From Strigamia acuminata (lineage: Eukaryota; Arthropoda; Chilopoda; Geophilomorpha; Linotaeniidae): DNA of 64,000 bases. The stretch's first letter is position 1, and each line of letters opens with the position of its first letter. Location: NCBI GenBank assembly GCA_949358305.1, contig OX442318.1, forward strand, positions 544,501-608,500. Reading direction: 5' to 3'. Below the pieces are notes generated by a model. That model was not told the DNA's origin. It saw only the letters and a list, made by a program, of their open reading frames with translations, and made no database searches. The position numbers and the translations under genes were made by a program. Shown here one piece after another: positions 34,401-46,048 of the stretch.

Positions 34401-37003
34401 GAACTACGAGCGTAAATGTGTTTTTCGGTAAAGGCAGTGGCTACGTTCACGTCCGACATGAACTTATGGTGTTATTTTAATGACGCGATGCGATTGGTCG
34501 AGATCAATCGATGTCGGGTTCTTTTCCTCTATGCTCGTTTTTTCAAAACGATGTTTTCGAGGTTTTATCTTGACCCCTCCAAACCTAACCTTATTCGTTT
34601 TCATCAATCTACAGTCGAAACTCTTTATAACGAATCGCGATATAACGAATACCTAAAAATGGCTGGTTAGGTTGGCTGGCCATAGAACAACCATGTTAAA
34701 AAATTTCAATACAACGAATTCACGTTATAACGAATCGATTTTTCAGGTCCCTAGCGATTCGTTATAGAGTGTTTCGACCGTATTCGATGCATCTCTCAAC
34801 CAATCACAGCGCGTCATGAAAATAATACGTTTATGTCGGACTTTATGTAAAGAAGATCGTGAAGTTCATTAAACCTATGGTTAACCGTTCATTATCTACG
34901 AGTAGAAATGCAAATCCTACATTTCTTTATAAGAGTATTTTGTCATTATTGCATTATTTACTCAGAGTAAAAATGTGAAGTTTGTGAAAGGCGCAAGTTC
35001 TGCGAAAGTGGTTCAAGTGTGAACAAGGTGTAAATGTCAAAATGGTTGGAAAAGTCGAAAAACTGGATGGTATACGTTTAATATTAATTATTTAATTGAT
35101 TAATTAGTTTTATGCTAAATAAATGTTTATTATTAGTGTGGATTGATTGTGGATTTAAAAATGGAAGGAAATTTTTATTCTAAAAGAAACTCTTGACCCA
35201 TTTGATGTATGGTTGAACACAATTTTTATTTTTATTTATTTTTATTTTTTTTATTTTTGTTTTTGTTTTTATTTTTTTGTTTTTTGAAAAATTGTGAGAC
35301 GTGAAAGATGTGTTGGAAAATGGCTGCTGTTTACATTGGAACGATTGTGTGGGTGGTTTGATCCTATTTACCTGAATTTCTCGGCTTGAATCGATTGTGT
35401 ATTCATTTCTTTTTTAAAATTATTAAATAAAAATTTTTTTTTTTTATTTTTTTTTTTTATTTTTTTTAATTTTTTTAAATTTGGGTAAGTGCCCTTTTGT
35501 GGGCATAAGGCATGCTGATTCCCACTTGTGCCCTTCACTTTTGTGTGTAGTTTTTTCTGTTTAGTCAACTCTCTTCATTTTATTTTTTTTTTTATATATT
35601 TATTTTTTGTTTTTTTAAAATTTGTTGTGGAATTAAAAGTGAAAAAAAAAATAATGTCATTTTTGGTTCTATGATAATGAAAATTTAGAAGAAAAAAAAT
35701 TTAGAAATTTATTTTTTTTTAGAAAAAATTGGAAATAAATGAAAAAAAAAATAATTTATTTATTATGATTTTATTATTATTATTATTATAATTTATTTCA
35801 TTTTGAAAGTGTTGAGTTTTGAGACTTGTCATCCTTTAGGCCCACCTAATCCTGATAATCTACCGGAGGATGGAAAACTTAAAAGTGAAATGATGGTCAA
35901 GGATAATAGACGCTATTATCTGGACCTCAAGGAGAATTCTCGCGGAAGATTTTTAAGGGTAAACGAAGATTGAAGGACGAGAGTTTGAAGATACGAGAAA
36001 TAATGTTTGTGTGATTTGTGTTTTGCCAGGTTTCGCAAACCATTGCCCGCGGTGGGCCGCGCTCACAAATCGCAATTCCCGCCCAAGGAATGATCGAGTT
36101 TCGCGACGCGCTCACGGATTTGCTCGAGGAATTTGGCACCGATGACGGAGGTTTGTGCGAGCGCTCGAAACGGGACTAGAATGGCGTTTGTTTGATTGTG
36201 CTTTTTAGGCTTCAAAGGCGAGTTACCCGAGGGACGCCATATGCGAGTAGAGAATAAAAATTTCTACTTTGATATTGGACAAAACAACAGAGGAATTTAC
36301 ATGCGTATATCCGAAGTAAGACATCGAGATTGTTGACACTTGTCCGTCTCATTTGATGTTTTCGTCTCGGTTTGGACCGATTGTCAGGGCCAGCTGGAGG
36401 TTTTGTTATTAGTGGGGCCCCAAAATATTTGTAAAAAAAAATATTTTATTTTTTATTTTTTTATTTTTTGATCTGGGGCCCAAAAAACCGATTTCTGAGC
36501 CGGCCCTGCCGATTGTGTTCATCTTCGATTCGATTTTGACTGATTATGTTCATTTTCACGTCGATTTTGACCGATTATGTTCATTTTCACGTCGATTTTG
36601 ACTGATTATGTTCATTTTCACGTCGATTTTGACCGATTATGTTCATGTTTTTTCACGTGTTAAAATCATTTCATGGGTTGATTTAGAGTAATTGTGACGT
36701 ATTTTGTTATATTTGAGTAATTTTCACGTGTTAAATCCGTTTTCTAGGTTGATTTGTGACGTATTTCGTTATATTTGAGTAATTTTCACGTGTTAAATTC
36801 GTTTCCTAGGTTGATTTGTGACGTATTTTGTCATTTTACGATTAATTAATTGATTTTATTTGTTTTCTTAGGTGAAAACGAATTTTCGCACTGCGATAAC
36901 CATTCCAGAAAAGTCTTGGGTTCGCTTCCGAGATATATTTGCAGATTATGTGGAAAAAATGAAGGAACAAACAGAAAAGCAAAGTCAAGATGGCAGCAAA
37001 TGA
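31405..37003 (+). CDS. Pur-alpha: Transcriptional activator protein Pur-alpha
   Basis: A single-stranded purine-rich DNA/RNA-binding protein acting in transcription and neuronal mRNA transport. Exons are 31405-31447, 33018-33136, one of two alternatives (33647-33749 or 33818-33920), 35840-35958, 36030-36150, 36209-36315 and 36872-37003, giving 247 residues. The three PUR repeats are visible: [22 protein letters not shown] plus the alternative exon; [17 protein letters not shown] plus [19 protein letters not shown]; and [20 protein letters not shown] plus [17 protein letters not shown]. The first exon is short and acidic. Each alternative exon is 103 nt, enters in phase 0 and leaves in phase 1, so including both or neither would break the frame. 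The 2-kb intron downstream carries a MITE and long homopolymer runs. The 3' UTR has AATAAA 78 nt after the stop. Confidence 0.96.
33647..33749 (+). other. Pur-alpha alternative exon A
   Basis: A 103-nt exon with a tttcag acceptor and gtaaga donor. It encodes [20 protein letters not shown] then [14 protein letters not shown], completing PUR repeat I. Confidence 0.85.
33818..33920 (+). other. Pur-alpha alternative exon B
   Basis: A 103-nt exon with a tttgcag acceptor and gtaaga donor, 68 nt after exon A. It encodes [20 protein letters not shown] then [14 protein letters not shown]. The AAEFRDHLS stretch is the form I recall for the single-copy exon of other arthropods, so exon B may be the ancestral version. 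Confidence 0.85.
34612..34780. mobile_element. pogo/Tigger-like MITE
   Basis: A 169-bp element starting CAGTCGAAACTCTTTATAAC, with an inverted end of the form CGGTCGAAACACTCTATAAC, and flanked by TA on each side. The termini and TA target fit pogo/Tc1-type transposons. No transposase. It lies in the Pur-alpha intron after the alternative exons. Confidence 0.8.
35220..35800. other. A/T homopolymer-rich part of Pur-alpha intron
   Basis: Long T- and A-runs with no coding frame or other structure. Confidence 0.6.
36385..36508. mobile_element. hAT-like MITE with 8-bp target duplication
   Basis: A 124-bp element with ends CAGGGCCAGCTGG and GAGCCGGCCCTG, flanked by CCGATTGT at 36377-36384 and 36509-36516. 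It lies in the last Pur-alpha intron. Confidence 0.85.
36509..36840. repeat. Two small minisatellites in the last Pur-alpha intron
   Basis: Four copies of a ~31-bp unit (tgttcattttcacgtcgatt...) up to about 36650. Then three copies of a ~65-bp unit containing ttgtgacgtatttcgttata and gagtaattttcacgtgtt. Confidence 0.8.
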
Positions 37004-38076
37004 GAAATGCCCCACAGCCCCGACGCGCACAGTGACCTCGTCGTCCGCTACCTGCAGGCCGGAACAACGCGCAGCCGCCGAATAAAACTTCTAGATAGGA
37101 CCCAGTGTTGTTGTTTGTTAGCGAGTTGGAAAACCGAGTGAAAAAAAAAATTAACAAAACAAAAAAAGAAAAAAAATTGGAATTTTATCGATAAATTTGA
37201 CCAAAAAATGACACTGGTGCAACCCGAAGGAATTGAATAGGGGGATATAAAAACAAACAAAAAAAAAGAAAAAATATTTAAAAAATATTCAGATCCCATT
37301 TTTTTCCTCTTCCATGTCTTATTTTCGATTATTTTGATTTGTTTTTATTTTTTATTTTTTTTTTTTAAATTTATTTATTATTGTTATTATTTGTAAACAT
37401 AGCGATTGTTAAATGGGCCATACTTTTTGTGATATATGATTTTTGAACTGATCCCATCAGCTCGTGGTCCCTAGTTTGTTGGTGCAGGCAGGCGGCGTGT
37501 TTTAGGGGCGTGTCGTGTATTTCTGTAAAAATTGTCTTGAAAAATGGAGGAAAAGTAAAAAAAAAATATTTAGTGTTTTGTTTTTTTGGGGAAATCTTAT
37601 GTGAATGTTGTTTAGGTATAGAAATACAAGGATCAGAACCTGATGTTGATGTTATGGAAAATTTTAAACATTGTCCACGCAAAATAAGCAACAAAAAATA
37701 AGAAAATGTAAAACAAACAAAAAAAAATGTAAAAAACGAAAAAAAACTAAAAAAAAAAATCTAAAAAAAAAATTGCTTATTTAAAAAAAAAAATAATAAA
37801 TAATAAATTTACCATTTTATATAATAATATTACAAAATATAAAAAAAGGTTGAGTGGAGATTTCTGAGAAATCGCCATGGTTTTATAATTACAAAGAGCG
37901 CAGAGAGACTCGCTCTATAAATATTAAGGGATAAAATCTTTGTTAGTAAGCCCATGTTGTAGCTCATTCCGAATGAAGCTTGTTATTATTTTATAATTTT
38001 TTTGTTTTGTTTTTCTTTAAAAGAGAAAAGAAAAATTGAAAAATTTGAGCTTTTTTTTTAATTTTGATTTTTGATG

Positions 38077-38118
<42 letters not shown>

Positions 38119-39192
38119 CTCCGCTCTGTTTGACAGCTTGAATTAAATTGATTTTAGTCACTGTTGCTAAGAATTGTGTTTTACATATCGATATCGATGA
38201 TGAATTGAAAGCGGCGCAAAGTGATATGTGGAATGAATTTTTTAAAAAAATGTTCTTTAGCAATCACACTGCCATTTTGATGATGCGCCCCTGTGTTACC
38301 AAGTGGTTAAATTGTTGTTTGTTGTTAATTAATGACTGGTAACTCCTAGCTTTTAATTTTAATTTTAATTTTTCTTTTTTTTTTATATTCAGTAATTAAT
38401 TAATTATTAAATTAAATTTAAAATAACACGGGTTCTTCTTCTACTGGAAATCAAATTGATTTTTCTTTTCATTCTTCTTATTTTTGTTGCTGGCTTAAGG
38501 GTAAAGCGAATAGTCAAATGTAAATGTTGGTTTCTAGTTAACGATATAGAAAAATGATTGTAAAAGCTAAAAAGCTAAAAAAAAAAAAAAAAAAAAAAAA
38601 ATATCTAAAAAATATTTAAAAAATATTAAAAAAAGTGAAAAAAGAAAGAAAAAAAAAATCCAAGTTCCGTTCCAGCAATGTGTTTGCGCATTGCCAAACA
38701 ACATTTTTAGTGTGGAGTTTTTTTTAAAAATGTCATTTCTAAAACAAATTGTTCGAATGTGTACCAAAACGGGGAATAAAAAGAAAATGGCTGTCATCAC
38801 GTCCCTTAAAGGTGCTGTTTATAGTGTAGATAAGTGTTTACTACTTTAATCCCGCCAATCTTCCAGTTGGAACAAAAAAGAACCGAATAAAAGAAAACAT
38901 AATTTTAAAAAAATCAATCAAAATACGCTTAATTTTTAACTATTATTCTTATTATTATTACTCACGGGGCCCCCAACATGTTTTAATGAGTAGAAAAAGA
39001 AACATTTCGAGGTAAAAGATATGTATAAATACAAACGTCGTTCTTATCTTTGTTGTGCAAATAATTATTAATTAATTATTCATTCATTCAAATAATTTGT
39101 AAAATTTTCATTTCTTTTTTCTTTTTAATTTTCATTTTGACAATGATTTTATGAATTTCCGAAATATTAAAAATGGGATTTGAATCCACTGT
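37004..39192. other. Pur-alpha 3' flank and AT-rich spacer
   Basis: A Pur-alpha poly(A) signal AATAAA is at 37081-37086. The rest is AT-rich with an ATT microsatellite at 38081-38119 and A-runs at about 38576-38600. I see no gene; short frames are compositional. Confidence 0.6.
37081..37086 (+). terminator. Pur-alpha polyadenylation signal
   Basis: AATAAA 78 nt after the Pur-alpha stop codon. Confidence 0.55.
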
Positions 39193-40865
39193 TCATTCTT
39201 GTTGCCACCAATCCAACAACACGTCCAGATTGACCGACGGGAACTGACAAAAAAAAAAAAGAAAAAAAAATTAATCCCGACAATTTTTTACGACAATTTC
39301 AAATTACAATTCCATTTAAATGCGAGCGAAGTTCTCCGACGTTTTGGCAAACCGACGAATACGAATCGAGACCCAACGCGATGCATCTCGGGCATTCCGA
39401 GACGAAAAACCGGCCCAATTGTACGTCGTGTCGGCAATTCGGCGAATGAATTAGACGAACACGAGTCGACACGAGCTCCGCATCGACGCTTCGGAGCAAA
39501 AAGCGCAACCAACTCGAATTAATGCAAAAAAGAAACGCTAATTGCTCGTTCGACGTGATCCGCTCGCTCAAGGTTCTCAACACCGAGCCGGCGTTGGCGA
39601 AATCTGCAATTATCAAACCACTTTATTGAAATCGCCCAATTTGATTGACATTTGAGTTACTTTTAGGGTCCGTGAGTAGCAACCACGTCGAAGGATCGAG
39701 TTGACAACAAAATTGCGCATCGCTCGATTTCTAAAAACAAAATTTGTAATTATTACTAATTATTTACGTAAGAAATTAATTCACTCGTTGGATTTTGTTG
39801 AGCAGAAGAGTCGCAAATTGTATCGGTTTCGGGTGGTGATTTGTCGCGCGGAAAATGGCGAATAAAATACAAACGACTCGCTCGAACAGACGCGGATTTA
39901 ACCCGCAGCTCGAAAACTAAAAGAAATGTGCGAAAATTTAATCGCTCCACTCGATTAATTCGATCTAATCTCACGAGTTGGTCGCAAATGTCGACGTTTT
40001 GGCTCTCTAAAAGCGAAATTATGTCGCATTCTAAACCCGGCGAGTGCAACGTCCATAAAACACGTTTAGTTTCCACGTCATCTGTTGAAATAAAATATAT
40101 TATTAATGAATCAATTTTTATTTAAGATTGTGATGCACTTTTGTGAGTATTTCCCCAAATGTTTTCCGCGATCTTCTTCGACGACTCCTCGTGCGGCGAT
40201 TTTTCCACGAGCCGCAACAAATGATCATCAATTCGTCTCTTTATGTTTTCATCTTCGATTAAATCCTTCAGTTTATAATTTTTTAACCAAAATTCACGCA
40301 AACACGTCTCGTTCGTTGTCGTTTCCGATTTTTCCAATTTCTTTACGAGCAATTCCTTCGCCTGTCAAATTATTCAATTAAAAAATGATAAAAATTGCGA
40401 CGAATTCTCCATTTATCTACTCGGCACTCGTCCGGCGGTGACACTTGCGACACGGAGCTTTGGATTTGTTTCTAAAAACGAAAATTTAATTAATTATTTA
40501 ATTAATTTCGCCGATTTCGTTGAATTTCTTACTTGGGCCCAACGATTTGCCTTTATTTGAATGCCGCTGCACGCGCCAGTGTTGTAAAACCATAGTATAC
40601 ATTTGATGAGGAGCGAAAACAAATATTTGTTGTTGATTACGACGGGATGCGATCGCAAATGAGTCAAACATAAAGTCAAGTGTGGATAGCAATTCATCAC
40701 CCATCGCACATTTTGCTCGTTTTTAGCCCGCAACTTGGCGTGGATTCGTTCCAGCGCATCGCTAAATGTGTCCACAGCTTCGTTAATGTCGTCCACATCG
40801 TTAAAATCAACAAATTCGTGTTTTACGCACTGATCGATCACTTTTACTAACTCACTATCGACCAT
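39193..40865 (-). CDS. Unrecognised helical protein, seven exons
   Basis: I do not recognise this gene. Seven exons join in frame: 40533-40865, 40421-40471, 40139-40361, 39768-40081, 39661-39730, 39308-39603 and 39193-39243, about 445 residues. The product is rich in predicted amphipathic helices (for example FSDALERIHAKLRAKNEQNV and NYKLKDLIEDENIKRRIDDH), with no signal peptide or membrane span. It closes with NLDVLLDWWQQE. A HEAT/ARM-like helical fold is possible but not demonstrated. Introns are short, one only 37 nt (39731-39767). The last two exons are the least certain: a stop codon at 39299 would end the protein earlier if the intron before the final exon is not used. A fold-back element is inserted 75 bp upstream of its start codon. 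Confidence 0.6.
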
Positions 40866-40939
40866 TTATTATACATTTGGAGCCAGTTCGGCCATCACGC
40901 TTTTTGTTCGCACAAATCCGCACTAGACGGAGTAATATT
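40866..40939 (-). promoter_or_regulatory. Residual 5' flank of the 39.2-40.9 kb gene
   Basis: Only about 66 bp separates this start codon from the 8-bp target duplication of the fold-back element, so core promoter sequence is either compressed here or supplied by the element. Confidence 0.35.
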
Positions 40940-43401
40940 GGGACAGGATAATTTGCGGAACCGCGGAACTGGCGGAACAGGCGGAACCGATGGGTTTGAG
41001 GAAAACCTGGAATCGCCAATTCTGCGGAAACGGCGGAACGGCGGAACAAGCTGAACAAGCTGATCGGGAGAAAATAAAATTTGTAAATTACTGTTGTGTT
41101 CGTGGTTGGATACTGGCACGTAGAAATATATATAAAAATATATATTAGAACAAAAAAATAAAATAAATAAACGAGTGGGTTTTGTTTTAATGTATTAATT
41201 TTTCTTGATTTGAAAAAAACAATGTACCACTATGTTGTAAAAAATCTCCCATTAAACAGATAGATACTAATTGCTAGGAATAAATCATTTATTAGAGAAT
41301 GCCATATTCACACTGAGCTCATGTTTGAAATTGATTTCGTTTAAACGCCTAATTTTTTAAGCTTTTTACGTTAAATTTTTTTTAAAAAAGCAACCGTAAT
41401 TACGTGTTAAGCTAATTTTAAAAAGTTGTAAATCTTTTTGCAGTTGCAAGTAGATAAATTTTATGTAGTTCTTGTTATTTTTTTTTAAACCTTACAAAAT
41501 ACTCGTAGTTGATTAATTTCACTGAGACTATAACTGCTGGATGTCATGGGGAGTTTTTCACATTAAGTGTTAAAATATTTTCAACAAATCAGTTCTGAAT
41601 TTTGGATTTTGGGGCTTTTGGTAGGGCATTTAAATTGATGTATCAAATTAGTCATAACTTATCAAATTGAAACAAAAACATCGAAAACAAAGAATATCCA
41701 ACTCGTTACCTTGGAATTTGTAATTTTGTAAGATTGCTTTTGTAAATTTTAATTTTTAATTTTAATTAATTTTTGCCTGACCTCCATAGCTATTGTTCAG
41801 CCGTTCCGCCGTTTCCGCAGAATTGGCGATTCTGTGGAAACGACGGAACGGTGGAACTAGATTGTTTCATTGCCAAATTCCGCTGAACAAGCTGAAATAT
41901 TGTGATCAGGCCAAAAAAATATCAAAATTAAACAAAAGTTTAATTAAATAAAAATTACCAAAAACAAAAATAAATAAAAATCAATAAAAATAAAAATAAA
42001 TAAAAATAACCCAAAATAAAAGTACGATTGAAGTTTTGATACTAAATAATCTTATTTATTTATCATTTTATCACGAGTTTTGTGCCTAAAAAATTAGATT
42101 TTATGCCTAACTTTCGTTTTTTTCAATAAAAATAGTTTTTCCGTTTGATAAATTCGTTTTAAACCGATGCAAATTTATTAATTGAGACTAAAAATTGATT
42201 TTGGCAAAAAAATTGATTTTTGGTGAAAAATTTCATTTTTGGTGAAAAATTTCATTTTTGGTGAAAAATTTCATTTTTGGTGAAAAATTTCATTTTTGGT
42301 GAAAAATTTCATTTTTGGTGAAAAATTTCATTTTTGGTGAAAAATTTCATTTTTGGTGAAAAATTTCATTTTTGGAGAAAAATTTCATTTTTGGTGAAAA
42401 ATTTTATTTTTGGTGAAAAATTTCATTTTTGGTGAAAAATTTCATTTTTGGTGAAAAATTTCATTTTTGGTGAAAAATTTCATTTTTGGTGAAAAATTTT
42501 ATTTTTGGTGAAAAATTTCATTTTTGGTGAAAAATTTCATTTTTGGTGAAAAATTTCATTTTTGGTGAAAAAATTCATTTTTGGTGAAAAAATTCATTTT
42601 TGGTAAAAAAATTCAATTTTTTGAGTCAAAATTTAATTTTTTTCTGTCAAAATTCAATTTTTTGAGTCAAAATTTAATTTTTTTCTGTAAAAATTTAATT
42701 TTTTTCTGTCAAAATTTAAGTTTTTTCAGTCAAAATTGAATTTTTTGACTCAAAAATCAATTTTCTGACTCAAAAAACCCTTTTTCGAACCACAAATGAA
42801 TTTTTTGGTCAAAAATTCATTTTTTTGGCCAAAAATTCATTTTTTTGGCCAAAAATTCATTTTTTTGGCCAAAAATTCATTTTTTTGGCCAAAAATTCAT
42901 TTTTTTGGCCAAAAATTCATTTTTTTGGCCAAAATCAATTTTTTGTCTCAATTAATTAATTTGCATCGGTGTAAAACGAATTTATCAAACGGAAAAACCA
43001 TTTTTATTGTAAAAAACAAAAGTTGGGCGTAAAATCTAATTTTTTAGGCACAAAACTCGTGATAAAATGATAAATAAATAAGATTATTTAGTATCAAAAC
43101 TTCAATCGTACTTTTATTTTGGGTTATTTTTATTTATTTTTATTTTTGTTGATTTTTATTTATTTTTATTTTTGTTGATTTTTATTTATTTTTGTTTTTG
43201 GTTATTTCTATTTAATTAAACTTTTGTTTAATTTTGATATTTTGATTACAATATTTCAGCTTGTTCAGCGGAATTTGGCAATGAAACAATCTAGTTCCGC
43301 CGTTCCGCCGTTTCCACAGAATTGGCGATACCGGGTTTTCCACAAACCCATCGGTTCCGCCTGTTCCGCCAGTTCCGCGGTTCCGCAAATTATCCTGTCC
43401 C
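40940..43401. mobile_element. 2.46-kb fold-back transposable element
   Basis: Flanked by the 8-bp direct repeat GTAATATT (40932-40939 and 43402-43409). Terminal inverted repeats of about 105 bp begin GGGACAGGATAATTTGCGG and contain repeated CGGAAC(N)GG motifs. Inside is a second, larger inverted repeat, about 41826-42190 against 42955-43310, surrounding a satellite core. A hairpin joins the spacer to the left inner arm at about 41805-41855. There is no transposase frame, so it is non-autonomous. The layout (tandem-repeat inverted ends plus loop) recalls Drosophila FB elements, but the 8-bp duplication and end sequence leave the superfamily open. Confidence 0.88.
42195..42945. repeat. Satellite core of the fold-back element
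   Basis: About 21 copies of a 19-bp unit (atttcatttttggtgaaaa) to about 42610, a degenerate zone, then about seven copies of a 20-bp unit (ttcatttttttggccaaaaa). Confidence 0.95.
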
Positions 43402-43570
43402 GTAATATTTAATATAATCAATATCGAAATATTACAAAATATTACAAAATACATTGAATTAAAGAAAATAAAAATAAATTTCCACACACGCATTAAATAA
43501 AATTGACCAATAAAAAAATGAAATTAAATAAACAACATTACATCATAATTTTAAATCATAGAGAAACAAG

Positions 43571-45386
43571 ATGGCAACTCCAGTAGAATCACAATCACCA
43601 GCAGAAGAGCCCGTAAAAAGCAAACGGCCTTCCAGTGAGTATTTTACAATTCCGACCCAATTTCTATTCACAAACCTTCCGATTTGATGGCACACATCGA
43701 GCAGAAACAATTCAATCGGAATTAAATTACTTTTTGATCATTTTCCCTTCATTTTTCTCACATTTTGTAATTTATTTGCAGGCAGTGCCTTCAAACAACA
43801 ACGATTGCCGGCATGGCAACCGATTTTAACAGCAGGAACTGTTCTACCGACCTTCTTCGTGATCGGAATCGCCTTTATTCCCATCGGAATAGGACTATTA
43901 ATTTCGTCGGATGGAGTGAGAATGAAATGAACGAATGAATTTGACATTTTTCGAGTTGACATTTTGTTATCGATCAGGTGCAGGAGGTGGTCGTCGACTA
44001 CACGGAGTGTACGAGCATCGAAGACTCGAGTAAAAAGTGCTGGCAAATGATTGCCGGCAAAAACGGAACGACGTGCACGTGCAGAGAGACGTTCACGTTG
44101 AAAGAGAACTACAAAGTAAATAATTTGGCATTGGAGCGTTTGGAATTAAATGGATTTGTTTTGGTTTCAGAGCGACGTGTTTATGTATTACGGATTGACC
44201 AATTACTACCAGAATCACCGTCGTTACGTGAAATCGAGAGATGACAACCAGTTGCTCGGGCATTTAAGCAACGAAGTTTCGAACGAGTGCGAACCGTTCG
44301 CCTACGACGAATCGGACAAAGAGAAAGGAAAAATAGCGATTGCTCCATGTGGCGCTATCGCCAACAGTCTTTTTAATGGTATAACAACACAATATACACT
44401 TTTAGCATACAAAATTATTCACAAATTGTCGTTATTTGGTATATTTGAAGCTAGAATTGTGTTTTTCTCGCTTAATTTCGTGTTTTTGATGGAAAAAAAT
44501 CGACATTTTCTGGGTTTCAATGGGAAAAAATTGACATTTTGTGTTTTTTTGGCCAAAAAATTGGCACATACACAAAAGTAGAGATGTTTTGATTGTTTTT
44601 CTGATTGATTTAGACACGTTCAAACTGATTTGGATGGGAAAGCACGGCCAGGAGCCGCGAACCGTTCCGATACTGAAAACAGGAATCGTTTGGCCCACCG
44701 ACAAATTGATTAAATTCCGCAACCCGAGTGGAAATACGAGCGAAATTGCCGAAAGTACGATCAAATGCAACCACACGCACTCGTTGAAGTCCATTTCATT
44801 CGTTTATTCATTTTGCAGAGTTCAAAAAATACAGCAAGCCGCTGTATTGGCAACACTCGGTCTACGAACTGGACGTGAACGACAGCACCAACAACGGGTT
44901 CCAGAACGAAGACCTCATCGTGTGGATGCGAACGGCCGCGCTGCCCACGTTCCGCAAACTGTACGGCCGAGTGGACCACGCGGCGCAGGGCTTCATCAGA
45001 CAGATCCCGCAAGGCGATTACCAATTGGAAATCAAATTCAGTAAAACAATCAACTATTGAACGAATGATTTATTCATTGATTCAATTTCCTCCGCAGCCT
45101 ATCCTGTCAAGTCTTTTGAGGGGCGCAAACGGATGATTTTGTCAACAACTTCGTGGCTGGGCGGCAAAAATCCGTTCCTCGGCATCGCCTACATCGTTGT
45201 CGGTTGCATTTGCCTCGTGCTCGGTGTCGTTTTTCTCATTATTCACATTAAATTCGGGAAAAGGTGAAAAAAAAGCGCTTTTGATGGTTTTGAGCATTTT
45301 TTTGATTTTTATTCATTAATTTTGTTTTGTTTTTACGTTCCAGCACGCAAGATATGATCAACATCACCCAAAGAACAGGTTATTGA
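43571..45386 (+). CDS. TMEM30A: Cell cycle control protein 50 / TMEM30 family
   Basis: The beta subunit of P4-ATPase phospholipid flippases, needed for their ER exit and activity. Eight exons: 43571-43634, 43782-43915, 43978-44115, 44171-44378, 44614-44754, 44819-45040, 45098-45263 and 45344-45386, giving 371 residues. Order: a short cytoplasmic N-terminus with [17 protein letters not shown]1 ([20 protein letters not shown]), a large lumenal loop with YTEC, CTCRETF, the [20 protein letters not shown] block, [34 protein letters not shown] and GDYQLEI, then TM2 ([20 protein letters not shown]) and a short tail. The loop cysteines that form the family's disulfides are present. A and B paralogues cannot be separated here. 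AATAAA lies at 45560-45565. Confidence 0.96.
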
Positions 45387-45736
45387 GCACAATTAGTCGT
45401 TTTTTAAAATTATTATGATTGTTATTATTTATTTATTGAAATTGCTTCGATATGTTGAATTTATAAATTTATAAATTTATTAATCTAATGAATGTTGTAA
45501 TTAATTTGAATTTTGTCGTAAAGTGTGATCATTCCACTCTGTAATATAAAACTGGTTGAAATAAAAGCGCAAAGAAGCCTTCCAAGTGTTTTTAAATGAG
45601 GAAAGAAGAGGAGCGATGTTCTGGCCTCGGTTTTGGCTTTCATTTTGGATGTGGGTCAACGCGAGGTTGCAAATGTCGCCGCTCGAGTTTAGCGTCGCTG
45701 GTGCTCGTGACGCGGTTGCTAATCGAGCTCCCCGCC
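45387..45736. other. TMEM30 3' flank
   Basis: Contains the TMEM30 poly(A) signal. A - strand frame at 45501-45896 overlaps it but has no convincing features. Confidence 0.5.
45560..45565 (+). terminator. TMEM30 polyadenylation signal
   Basis: AATAAA 174 nt after the TMEM30 stop codon. Confidence 0.5.
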
Positions 45737-46048
45737 CTATTGCTCGCCTATTTTGGCGCGATAGGCGTCGAAAAGTGCCGAGTGGCATTTTCGCGGACGT
45801 GCATTCGATAAATGCGCTGCCAAATAAGCGCAGATAGCGCTTTTGAGGTCTTCGATGGCCGCCCGAGCAGCCAACCAACGAAGCGACTCGCTCCATTGTG
45901 TAAGCGACGGAGCCAATGACGTCATCGGTGCGCGTCGTCCTTGAATTACATACGAAAAACGTCTCGAAACGCCTCCGAACGTTAAAAAAACACGTCGCAA
46001 AGTGTTGCGAATGATCCGTAATCGATCATCGGACGAAATGTCGAACAT
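45737..46048 (-). CDS. Small hypothetical protein, 103 residues
   Basis: Unrecognised. A single frame starting MFDISSDDRLRIIRNTLRRV, with two plausible amphipathic helices (ESLRWLAARAAIEDLKSAIC is one), and ending RAKIGEQ. Codon use and the absence of low complexity make it more gene-like than the overlapping frames. It starts about 50 bp from a TGACGTCA element and runs head-to-head with BICRA. It could be a complete small protein or a first exon. Confidence 0.4.
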   Translation of the reverse strand: MFDISSDDRLRIIRNTLRRVFLTFGGVSRRFSYVIQGRRAPMTSLAPSLTQWSESLRWLAARAAIEDLKSAICAYLAAHLSNARPRKCHSALFDAYRAKIGEQ

